Of a stretch of 64,000 bases of DNA, positions 22,101 through 29,800 are shown piece by piece. Position 1 is the first letter of the stretch; every line of letters begins with the position of its first letter. The notes under the pieces are model-generated. The model was given only the letters and a program-made list of their open reading frames with translations. It was not told the origin of the DNA and ran no database searches. A program made the translations under genes and the position numbers. Source of the DNA: an uncultured Neglectibacter sp. (GTDB taxonomy: Bacteria > Bacillota > Clostridia > Oscillospirales > Acutalibacteraceae); the NCBI GenBank assembly GCA_937958185.1, contig CALFFN010000006.1:97912-161911 (forward strand), in the 5' to 3' direction.

Positions 22101-25100
22101 ATAGGACGAGGTTTCAGAGGAGATGTAGGTGCCGTCTCCCTCCACACGGCTGATAAAGTCCAGGGTAGCCTTGCGGTTATCGTACTCGCCCCAGCCCATG
22201 AACTTGGCCTTATCGGTAAAGAGACGCCACTGCACCTGGGCGGAAAGCACCGGGTCCTGGAAATCGTCGGTGGAGTCGTCGGAAATATTGGCGATGAACT
22301 TGGCCTTGCCGGTGCCCCACTGGGGCTCGTTCACCACTTCGGAAAGCTTTCTGGCCACATTTACCTGCATGACGATGTTGCTCATTTCCACGCGGGTATC
22401 AGCGTAGCACCAGTGGCTCCAGCCGCGGGCGCCGAACAGGGGGCCGAAGCCGTAGCAGTTGGTATCGGCGTGAACGCCGCTGAGCTTTGCGTCCTTCTTG
22501 CCGATCTGAATGCCGTCCACATTGGGGCGGGGGGTGTAGAACACGCCTACCTGCCTGGCCCCGGTTTCCTCATCCGTCACATAGGTGCTGCTGTCCTGGG
22601 TGTTCCAGTTGATCAAGCGGTAGCCCGCGGAATAGCTGGAAGCGCCGGTGGGGTTTTCCTCCGTGACCTGAGATTCAAAGAGATTGATCAGCTGCGCGGA
22701 GGTCTTTTTGCTGCCCGCGGTGCCGCACTGGCCGCTGTTGTACACATAGAACTTGGCCTGCTTGCCCTCGGTTTGAATGACGAAGTTGCGCACATAGGAG
22801 CTTGTGTTCACATCGCCTGTGGACATGGCAAGCTGGGTGATACCGTAATTGATGCCGGGGGCGTTGCTTCCCGAATAGGAAAGCTTGCTGCCCTGGGCCT
22901 GGTTGGAGCTGATCCAGTAGTTGCCGTTTAAGCCCTCTGTCTTGTCGCCGCCATACATCAGCCAGCGCACCAAACCGTCAAAATGGCTGCTGCCGTCTGT
23001 GGCCAGCTGGCCCAGTGGAGTTTCCGCCCAACGGGGGCTGCCCTCTTTGGCATTCTTTTTGCCATAACCGGAAGTACCGTCGAGCGCCGCGCCGCGGACA
23101 GAACCATCGGCAAAATGCTCCAGGTTCACATCGTCGATCTTCATCACATACCAACGGTAGCCGGAAAGTCCCGCGCCGCCCTCTGTGTGCTGGGAGCCTG
23201 TTCCGGCCGCTTCGGCAGTATACCGGTCAATATACTGGTTGCCGATATAGAACAGGTAGCCGGAGATTCTCCAGGAACCGTCGGAAACACCGGTGGTGGC
23301 GCTGCCTCTGCCGGACTTGCTTTGCCGGATGGTGGTATTGAACAGGAAACCGTAGCCGTCGCTGGCGTGAGGCACCAGGGTGCTGTCGTCCACCGTGAAG
23401 AAAATGGTTTTTCTGGCGGGCTGGTCGTTATACAGGAACAGCCAGTCTCTAAAAGCGCTGGTGGTGTAGCCCGCGTTTCCGATGGTGGTAAGAGGATTGC
23501 TGATGGACGAGCTCTGGTTGTAAGTTTTATAACCGCTGGCAGGAGTACTGGAAGGATAAGACAGATCCATTACGTGATAGATACGGCGGATCTGGTTTCC
23601 GGCCGCCCAGATACTGGTCACGCTGGGATAGTTTGCCTTATCATCAGAATATCCGCCGGCGCTGCCCCAGGCAAAAATCCTTCCGGGATAGCCACCGTAT
23701 CTATTGTAAATATCCGTATAGCTGTCTGTTCCGCCGTTGTTATCCTCTTTTGAGGCAAAGCTCAGCGTTCCCGCGCTCTTTGACCCGGTAGCTGGCCCGA
23801 TTTGGTTTATTGCAATAACGCGATCCTTGGAGGAGATATACAGACCGTCCTTGGGGTTCTTGGCGTTGCCCTCCATGTTGGTGGGCTTTGCCGCGGTAAC
23901 AGCCTGCCTGTTTACGGTGGAGGAGGTGTAGCCCGCAGTGGCATATTCCGCGTGCATGGTGTGGTCGTACCGTACCCACTGGAACAGGCTGTTATTGTTG
24001 GCGTTTGCGCCGGACATACCCTGCACGTTCACTACCTCTGGGGTGAACATTTCATAGCCCATTGCCTGCAGCTTGGCATAGGGGCAGTTTGTGCCGCTGT
24101 GGCAGGCTCCCGTACAGGAGGAATCCGTGCCCCAGGTGCACTTCCAGCCCGCCCGACCGCTGCCGTGGCTCAGGGTGAGCAGATATTTCCAGGGGTTGAA
24201 GTTCGCGGCGCCCACTGTGGCGCTGCCGCTGGTACCGTAATATTTTTCATTGATCTTATAAGCCGCCTGGTTCTTCAGATCCTGGGTCAGCCTGGAGGTG
24301 ATCATTTCCGTGTTGCCCAGGGCAAGCGCCACTTCAATTCCTTCGTGCTCCAAAACGGAGGTTGCCTTGGGAGCATCGGCAATGGTACGCATAACCACGG
24401 GGTTTGACACCATGGATTCGTTGCCCAGATTATCCACTGCTTTTACCAGAACGGAGACATAGTCATTCAAGCCCTCGCTGCTCAAACCGATGCCTACCTG
24501 GTACACAAAGTTCTGAGAGCCGGTATAGCTGCCTTCAGGGTAAGTGGAGACAGCCGAACTGGTGTTGCCCAGTACGACAATTTTGTTGGCAGTGTTGGTA
24601 ATATCCCGCACGTCCTTCCAGGTCAGACCGCCGTCGGTGGAATATTTGAAGGTGCTGAGGGATTTACCCGTTTGAGGCTCGGACCACGCAAACAGCCACA
24701 CATTGCTGTCGGTATAGGTCCTGTTATCGTAAGGCTTGTAGGTACCGCCCTCTTTCTTTGCCAGGCGGACCACAGGCGTGGTGGGAGGCGTCAAGTCCAC
24801 ACGGAAGTAACCCTCTACCGTTTCAGAGGTGAAACCAGCCTCGTCCTCGGCGCGGGCAATAATGCGGTAGTAGCCGTCCTTGGACACTACCAGCTCGCTG
24901 ACGTTCTCCACCTCACTGCCGTCCTCATTCAGCTTCGCGGACAGCGGCGCCCAGGACTTGTAATCGCAGAATCCGTGAGTCTCGGGCGTGTAGCCCTGCA
25001 GCATATTCAGCACTTCTGCGGTGGTATGCATCGTATTGGGAACCTTGTCGGTGGGCAGGTAGTACATGCTGTAGCTGTACTGTTTGATGCCGGAACCGCC

Positions 25101-26810
25101 ATGGTCATCGGAACCGCCGATCTCGATCTTTACCTGTGCGCTGCCGTCATCGGAGGTGCCGCCAACCACAGTGGCGGACCCCAGATCCAGATTCTTTTCC
25201 ACACCGCCGCTGGTCGCCTTGACTGTAGGGGCAGAGGGCGCGCCGGCGTCAATGGTAAAGCAGTCGGAATACATCACAGAGGTGTATCCTGTGTAAAGGT
25301 CGGTTATCACCAGCTTGAACGCGCAGGTCGTGCTGTTGATTTCATTGGTGCTGGCATAATCGTTGATATCATGCAACGAGCTGGGCACCGTAAAGTTCAG
25401 CCAGTTATTGGTGAACGCGTTGGAAACCTCGCCCGTTTCCTGATTCGTCATCGTCTTTGTAATGGAGGCGTTGGTGCCATCGCTGTTTTTCTGGATACGG
25501 TACCACTTGGAGTGATCCTCCAACACGACCTCCTCGCTATTGGCAGGCTGAACCTCCTGGAACACGCGGTTGTTTGTGAAGTAAATCTCCGCTTTCATAG
25601 CGGGACCTGTATATTCCATTCCGTCAATGCCAGTATAGGTCTCTCCTACAGCATTGGCATCGTTGAAGGTCGACCGCATGGACAGATTCATCTTATCCTT
25701 GCCGCCCTGATAGACCTTTGTCACGCCGCCGATATTGAATGAGTTTATGATCGGCTTCCGATAGGTAAAGGTCAATTCGGAGGTGTATTTGGGCGTGCTT
25801 TTCTTACCGTCCGTTGCTATAACGCCGCGAACGTTATAGGTCACGCCGGATTTCAGCTCATCAATGGTCATATGTATGGGCTGGGAGATGTCCACGTCCG
25901 CCAGCTCATAATGGTTCGTATAAGTTGTGGCGACAGAGGAGGTCCACACCTCGGTGCTCTCCTTGACCTGATAGCCCACATCGACCTGCTTGCCGATATT
26001 GGCATAATTTTTGTCATCCTTGGGATCCAGCGTAGTGGCCTTTTGGGTCAGGTACAGGTCAAACTCCGCCTTGCCGTTCGCCGTATCGGGAGACTCGACC
26101 AGAAGACCGGCCGCCTCAGTGTCGTCCGGCACATCGTCTTCATATTTGCTGTCATAGCTGGCAGCGTAGTCGGACTTGTAGTCCATGACAGCGCTGTCTT
26201 CATCAGTCCTGCCTTCGGCATAGTTATAGAACAGCAGCTTACAGCTGTAATTTTTGTAAGGCTTCGTAATCAGAGTTTCCTGCCATCCCCAGTATGACCG
26301 GGTATATGCCTCGATCGTAATGGTGCCTTCCGCGTAAGACTGATTCTTATTGGGGTTGTACACTGCACTCAGCGAAGACATAATGCTGTTAAAGGTCGAC
26401 GCATCCAGAGGAGTGCCTGTAGGAACTGTGTACTTCAATCTCAGGCTGCTGCCCGTATCCTCAAGCCATCTCCAGCGCTTGGGGTCAGGATCATTCAAAA
26501 GCAGTTGAACGGGTGAGTCTCCCTGTTCACTGCCAATATTTGTAGAGGAAATGATCAGCGCATAGACCTGGGACATATCATTTCCACCCACAAACACCTT
26601 GTCTGACTGGAAGTTTATGGTTTCAGACAGTGAAGCGGTCACCATACCGTTCCGCTGATCCTTCCCGGCAACCTTTATGGAAAATCTTGCACTGGCAGCA
26701 AATGCGGTAACGCTGCCAACTGTTGCAAACAAAATTGCCAGTAACAGTGAAATGATAATGGTCCTGCTTCGACGGCTTCCTTTCCTGAATTTAGCTTTCA
26801 TCTTACCCAT
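12942..26810 (-). CDS. Giant secreted multidomain protein with C-terminal dockerin (4,622 aa)
   Basis: The start is the ATG at 26810, 10 bases after AAAGGAGG; upstream in-frame codons lack a site. A basic N-terminus and hydrophobic run (residues ~15-36, ending AFAASA) form a signal peptide. Ig-like or FN3-like modules follow (PSAPTV near 520, TPPTTPVVRL near 670). Residues ~880-1590 form a distinctive lectin-like region with a four-Cys cluster near 897-920. A PKD-like stretch (PPVALFSG near 1720) and more Ig-like modules (DLAGNETV near 2460) come next. InlB/Listeria-Bacteroides-type repeats lie near 2667, 2857 and 2960, and FN3-like modules near 3060-3330. A carboxypeptidase-regulatory-like domain (~4440-4540) precedes a dockerin-type pair at 4540-4622 (GDVNGDQKVNDTDLNILI and CDFNQDGVVNALDRMFLL), both with Asp/Asn calcium-loop residues. 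There is no SLH, LPXTG or catalytic domain that I recognise. Attachment through a cohesin-type partner is inferred. It sits 34 bp after the SLH giant, so co-transcription is likely. Confidence 0.9.
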   Translation of the reverse strand: MGKMKAKFRKGSRRSRTIIISLLLAILFATVGSVTAFAASARFSIKVAGKDQRNGMVTASLSETINFQSDKVFVGGNDMSQVYALIISSTNIGSEQGDSPVQLLLNDPDPKRWRWLEDTGSSLRLKYTVPTGTPLDASTFNSIMSSLSAVYNPNKNQSYAEGTITIEAYTRSYWGWQETLITKPYKNYSCKLLFYNYAEGRTDEDSAVMDYKSDYAASYDSKYEDDVPDDTEAAGLLVESPDTANGKAEFDLYLTQKATTLDPKDDKNYANIGKQVDVGYQVKESTEVWTSSVATTYTNHYELADVDISQPIHMTIDELKSGVTYNVRGVIATDGKKSTPKYTSELTFTYRKPIINSFNIGGVTKVYQGGKDKMNLSMRSTFNDANAVGETYTGIDGMEYTGPAMKAEIYFTNNRVFQEVQPANSEEVVLEDHSKWYRIQKNSDGTNASITKTMTNQETGEVSNAFTNNWLNFTVPSSLHDINDYASTNEINSTTCAFKLVITDLYTGYTSVMYSDCFTIDAGAPSAPTVKATSGGVEKNLDLGSATVVGGTSDDGSAQVKIEIGGSDDHGGSGIKQYSYSMYYLPTDKVPNTMHTTAEVLNMLQGYTPETHGFCDYKSWAPLSAKLNEDGSEVENVSELVVSKDGYYRIIARAEDEAGFTSETVEGYFRVDLTPPTTPVVRLAKKEGGTYKPYDNRTYTDSNVWLFAWSEPQTGKSLSTFKYSTDGGLTWKDVRDITNTANKIVVLGNTSSAVSTYPEGSYTGSQNFVYQVGIGLSSEGLNDYVSVLVKAVDNLGNESMVSNPVVMRTIADAPKATSVLEHEGIEVALALGNTEMITSRLTQDLKNQAAYKINEKYYGTSGSATVGAANFNPWKYLLTLSHGSGRAGWKCTWGTDSSCTGACHSGTNCPYAKLQAMGYEMFTPEVVNVQGMSGANANNNSLFQWVRYDHTMHAEYATAGYTSSTVNRQAVTAAKPTNMEGNAKNPKDGLYISSKDRVIAINQIGPATGSKSAGTLSFASKEDNNGGTDSYTDIYNRYGGYPGRIFAWGSAGGYSDDKANYPSVTSIWAAGNQIRRIYHVMDLSYPSSTPASGYKTYNQSSSISNPLTTIGNAGYTTSAFRDWLFLYNDQPARKTIFFTVDDSTLVPHASDGYGFLFNTTIRQSKSGRGSATTGVSDGSWRISGYLFYIGNQYIDRYTAEAAGTGSQHTEGGAGLSGYRWYVMKIDDVNLEHFADGSVRGAALDGTSGYGKKNAKEGSPRWAETPLGQLATDGSSHFDGLVRWLMYGGDKTEGLNGNYWISSNQAQGSKLSYSGSNAPGINYGITQLAMSTGDVNTSSYVRNFVIQTEGKQAKFYVYNSGQCGTAGSKKTSAQLINLFESQVTEENPTGASSYSAGYRLINWNTQDSSTYVTDEETGARQVGVFYTPRPNVDGIQIGKKDAKLSGVHADTNCYGFGPLFGARGWSHWCYADTRVEMSNIVMQVNVARKLSEVVNEPQWGTGKAKFIANISDDSTDDFQDPVLSAQVQWRLFTDKAKFMGWGEYDNRKATLDFISRVEGDGTYISSETSSYDEITYTNQVAAAAEYITREYFDAFGFDANSSKPITQQVSEKVVGKGAVYSLDDIGNINFSVSPEKYNTSSANPDYPSGRWYIVHDTTGYPAAGSIGRSETYSDALELKITEPGRYTIYFAPDASKVKNNTLDANDPTCVFDFIVNTPPVALFSGFVDNAGNITIENSAYDPDVGLNSSDSASAPNGSQNTYTYTDQNGVKQTKSYNNIQLTGLTKTEWRWEILDKKDGKMYTVASNGWSTTNPGGTLANLTTGHITPAGKTLYGSGTIRLNTLPSGAVLTVYQRVTDTSTHRVAKYSGGNFVGYEYQAAGGMVSKVNQQNLTSGTTVTYAPLSAFSMSSPIIYDTAIDGTQNSQITITRKSKQTQKKNSYNVSWAIDLGSGYQNLLKSGNNYYLGSISTANLALRCTKAPVVNDSGEASGEWILNKKFLSGKIASGKSLTLQITETIKGLTQEDVLQGVTTEHNISDSSARAIYYSADKKAPSPQAVTSNTVSKVGSEEVVSEYQASNYLDVTGNDKFIQLTIGGSVDSEGEVAGYGFYFYDRDNSGTETAYYKLSNINGSGTLQTAANAKNALYRLGKNGGTVRIGKNAMKKTPNDSLNIAIFAYDNQTGVTTGPSTLVQNLTGANETARTKIEGIKLSVSKPMPPAVSVTNMLNQNVVRIGNDNGYFDSTGADTQNSDLSYYSATNVTVSFAPRKAKYSPSATGTGELVLDEARGQEYYQDYYKQADLTGVANVRYSVKYKETESESWWTKEQLEQAAMSEIVTDKVIPSAQTLTFTRDGVYEITASIVNGSGNVSATRTVKFTIDKTAPAGLQVSFANINGGTDYLSNSWSQGVKIVASGATDTNAITAKYQYTTDGGKTWIDMGMLTNPSTSVDITKSGKYTVQVRAIDLAGNETVFPQTVIVCVDTTAPVTNGPTLTASSTMRDIYDSYVISLKYDDADGKVYSILDGGEVNMLDKEVAVPIDQENSTATETVYGDVVFELHPAEGHIIGQVVYKGEDITDQVQQGANQDVYYLSIDRVSEDAVLSVTFPETELEPEVYRSVSRATFAMSSATAVTFNSLKPDQGISTAADEGEGSEPDGGESGETPEPGPGVEMYTVTANSASPRGKVALSAEEVLAGGKVTLTMTPNKGCRVKSVEVNGSMIDLKDIQKQDGANVYTYELTVLQDTAIWVDFETIPTRLVRVQYNTDCGEFVTLLSDNDSVMDQGNNTYRVPVNEEIYIHMGAKQGYGTKSLLVNGEAPADFAQGASTCPYTAPEWTEEGTDPGIDIKVEFDVITTLKRTYQVSVGASAEDGNPHGTIVAAGDDVRIPVNGARTFIITPELGYKVEHLYHSYTSADNGPETVDLAEGLQPMPGTSIRQYMYTLTNPVSDGSLEVIFERQTYTLKTSSNKGGMVGITPVGGVSMTLDRIPEGASVVITPTPQDGYRVQDLIITELINNNRVGRSVGAVTSYTLSNIHANIEVEVKFVRREISRTETTHMITAVANGIKDADDALASKPYRFCIADGPRENSQSHVSAWSEWSESNTCSYTEIRDQKTGTVYPLEPNQRYYVYVMARDRVGNESEPKLSTVYSMANMAAPLGAEALDDAGNSSTKSVALQIDPNGNPDGTEYLVYTSNSSSMTDMTIANADVNGGWAKLGADNRFIITGLTPGRWYHMQVVARNSDGIVSRMSDDVSSLMLSPAAPPMDSFWFEEQTSPNSPVILHWLEPSSEVTGIQIYRDGMFLAELPAGTLSYTDERNSFAADSIFKYSYAYVNSAGAGSTTTAISEEYYNAHYGSSYDEAKVEKMGNLITSTGYDQLFSETMTYPCYPDGCKEPVSASTPGGTDNSGTITVQMNYNALLSGRYQKYFLTLKAFEKEVDSEGEPVLGEDGKPIYHEVGIEKWDPTGTNRNGDGTQKWKETKVTQVMGETAARATWTNLSTLYEYNIYVEEIRSNGATSADNLGGQNGQGVEYSLGKEYVVNREGYYYRYAKDTTEPRLNTGSGSWTTEALLEYTKKNDVAGWDRPVNNNYITFNKSPSVKLATEADRYYDNDSEKVRTSTDGKQYLLVDNSMSSKTFHINVAAWDPDGAREESSVKPAVKGTISGVQGAAPEFAAGESMPKSEELATQRGNLYPVTFDGATLNTGVYNTLEMRASDSDTTTTQTTNDIRLVINRNVPSSSIVGSASKRIENKRAYSMDELVQVNAMVSSGNGSISLSKVALLVMPNEYQTALGSSDYDTLYQQLCVTGDATVVNKAKALLGTAATSPLYVNGSKLTEAGMNLAIARVAPPVTKYITITEEQYNSLLATVPDKVMKDVGSKTTYWLELNYALANSYCTWLQTGEGGKVVPNVELKPTDKENTYMMKLVTRFGGNPTSQTVDFVIKDAPSTQILSKKSFVWKDTAKEEYDYYQKEGYTVQQIIDKYHDCYVPGETTMEDPLEGYTKETSPAFTTKTVNGQTVYLVYKLIDSEGNVGNDFISGEVRTNLGVHKQFDEVGVVLVTDAGFDPNTTALPATAIDSKVYKNDNGREPIVESGDLRFGVNGLTPGVTYWLWSYYKLPGEERVYSRGHVALTTEGNFPMAQYGFTRGTYSYKEKDYPDGRYMSFNIGKLGSVDASATVRVTPVYYAADEYGTILRNEADEPIELTGDQLEAAKRTLFFSDGSLKPYETITFGTSTSKDVSMVLLDNEDQQGHMVVRLMLTIENSDAGYCYLTNGGDHTDIFIQDDESPVTSYILGVINEDADGEPFMEEISSNGALDHYEYQFAGLQVDYTQLTNLTLSYENRGTGDLEDIKVTVYDDREGKTVSSYFEAERPSETNLKQSLGGIGTVDIHPVANLEDGVYEGWVFLTAEHVEQPVKVKVRQVVGQSTLKGRIYITPEMMSLNVRTGVAKISIYDASTTSLQPDGTFDRPPVYTTESNEYGGEFEIPNILNKGSYSEGIYYVVVERDGFLTYNGRKYRQAPGRYTLKLGTTSATYTMNLRLIGGDVNGDQKVNDTDLNILISYYNRYSGMPDTDPAEEAIIKRCDFNQDGVVNALDRMFLLGNLGTTDADYPYESFLPIPADE

Positions 26811-26844
26811 GAAAACTATACCTCCTTTTCGTTCCGTTTGCCGC

Positions 26845-29800
26845 TTACGCGACGCCTGCTGCACGCAGGATATATGCATAAGCCCAATGTTCTTTCTTGA
26901 TATCCGCAAAAGGACAGTAGGCATACTTCTGAATGTTGGTGCGTTCCAGCTCATTCAAAGCGTTTTTGGTGATCATTACGATCAGCTTGATCGCTTCGGC
27001 TCTGGAAATGTTCCTGCCGGGACGGAAGGTCCCGTCAGGATAGCCATTGACTACGCCTGCTTCCGCCAGTGCTTCTACATAGCCGGCATACCAGGTGCCT
27101 GACTTCACGTCCCGGAAAGTGTCCCACTTGGTTGCGCGGAGATGGGTCGCTTCCGCCAGTATTTTTGCCGCTTCCGCTCTGGTGATGGGTCTATTGGGGC
27201 GGAAGCTGCCATCGGGATAGCCATTTACGATCTTAAGCTGCTTTGCATAAGCGATGGTATTGCTGTACCACTGGTTCCCAGGCACATCGGCAAAGGATCT
27301 GCCGTAGTTCTTATTGGCATCAAAGCCGCCCAGCGCCCGGACCACCATGGAAACAAACTCTGCTCTGGTCACATTCTGGTTGGGGCGGACCGTCTTGTCT
27401 CCGTAACCCTCCAGGAACCTGGTGTCCGTAATATCCTTATACACCGCCGTGTAGGTAACGTCACTGAACACAGCGATCTTAGAAGCGTCTACCACCATCA
27501 CGCCGTCGGAAGTCCAGCCCACAAAGCCGTATCCTTCCACTGTCTTGACGCCGGGGGGATTCTCCGGCGCACTGCCGGACACGATGGGAATTGCGCTTTC
27601 TCCCACCAGCTTGCCGTACTCGCCGGCGTCAAAATACACCGTCACCCCGGTATTGTAGGGGCGGTGGACATTGACCTGCGCGTATTCGTACACCCAGCGG
27701 GTCGGGTCCATGGTATAGCGGGTGTCGATCACCAGGCATTCCAGCAGAACCAGCTTATTCGTATAAAAGCTTTCCGGCTGCACGGTAACCGTGGTGCTGT
27801 TATCGCTGCCATCTGTCTTCAGGACCAGGAACTGGCTGGGCGGTCTCTCGTTGCCCTCGCTGTCCAGCTCGCTGTCATAGGGGAGATAGTGTCCGCTTTC
27901 GTCCTTCTGGGGCAGCACCAGGTTCCACTGGATCGCTATGCCGCCGGTGTACACGTTACCGTACTGGTCATACACTGTGGGATAGACGTAATCCTCGATA
28001 GGCTCCTTGCTGCCGGTCATCACGAAGTCTCTGTGCGTGCGGGTAAGCTGTATGGAATAGGGGCGAAGGTCCTCCTGAACGATAGGCACCGACAGGGTCT
28101 TATACCCCACTTCGCCTAATGGCTCATATTTTGCCGTAAACGCCAGCTTTTCGATACAATCGCAGGCAGTATAGACGGTTAGTTCCCCTGTCAGACGGTT
28201 AAACTCCGCCAGCAGCGTCCGAACGCCCTTTTCATCTTCCTCGTCACGATAGACTACACGATAAATTTTGTAGGAAATGGGCAGATTGCCCTTTTCTTCG
28301 CTTTCGCCGCCCTTGTAGGTTTCGTCTACCAGGATGCCGTCCTGTCCCTCCAACACGGATTTATCCATGTTGATTTCGATTTCCGCGTCCTCTATGGGCG
28401 CGCCGTATTGGTCATAAACCACCGGGTCAAACTGATAGACCAGCTTTTTATCCTTGGCATAGGGTCTTTGCAGCGGGGGCGTCTGAACGCCGCCGGCATT
28501 TGCGCCTGTGATATACAGGTACGTATCCTCCGGCTCTTCCCGGTCCAGCTTCAGCGTAATGGTTTTGGTAAAATAGCTGTCTTCCGGCTGATTGCTGGTA
28601 TGCAGCCGCAGCGTTACCGTGTGGGTCAGCTGCCCGGCAGGCACGGCACGGTTGGTGATATCCAATACGATATCCTCGCCTTCGGCAGTTCCATCGCCGT
28701 CTCCATCACTGACCGCCGCAAACTCTACGCCGGTGTGGTCCCCCACAAATTCCCAAACAGGGTGGTACAGGGCGGAGTCGGAACGCATCCACGCGTCATA
28801 CTGGTCAACGACCTCTGCTCTCAGGGAGAGCTGATCCGCATAATCGGGATCGGGCGCGTTTGCCGTCTGCGTACTGCCCCAATAGGGAATGTCAAATTGA
28901 TAATTGTTGGCGTCTGCCAGCTTCAACTCATAAGCATATGCTGTGCCCTTGCTCAAAATAATTATCTGAGAGCTTTCGGGGCGAAGGTCTTCGGGCTTTC
29001 CATGAGGCACTGCCTGCATGGTCACCAGCAGACCCGGTACGGTTGAATCAATATACAGCGTGCCGCGGTTGGTGTTGGGAGACTGGCTGAACCGCAGCCC
29101 GGAGCTCACCGTAGCCAGCTTCAGATCCGCCATTTCACCGGGCATTTCTCTTCCGTACTGGTCGTACACCGTAGCTTCAACGGTGACTTCCTTTGCCGGC
29201 TGTCCCTTAGCGGGAACAACGGGCTTGAGTACGCCGCCCTCCGGCACTGCGCCTTCTCCGGCGTCTGTCATCACCGGCACCGCGTAGGCGGGCTTGGCGT
29301 CGTCCAGATCCAGCCTGACCCGAATGGTGTTGGTAACCGTGCTATCCTCCATGGCAGTGACCCGCAGGGTAAATCCTACGTCCCGACCTGCCCGCATATC
29401 CTGAAGGGCTTCGTCCGAATAGCGCAGCCGCACCATGCCGGAATTCTTATCATATATCTGCACCAGTACGCCCGGGCTGATATTTTCCACTGCCCATTCC
29501 ACACTTTTGGAAATGGGGTTCGTAAACTGGTCCCTGACCACCCACGCCATGGTATAGGTCTCGTATCCTGCTCCGGTCTCCGCGGGCAGGGGCAGAGTGA
29601 TCTCTCCGCTGGCGGGAATGGGCTGGGTCGCGCCTGAACTTTTCCGATACCCGGTAAAATCAATGGACTTGGGCACCAGCTTTTCGTTCTGCTGCAGCGC
29701 AAGATACAGCGTGTTCTGCAGCGTGCCGCAGCTTGCCGTTATGGGGATCGAGCCTGCCGTGGCGGTATGGTCGATGGTGACCGTCTTCGCTGTGGTGTTC

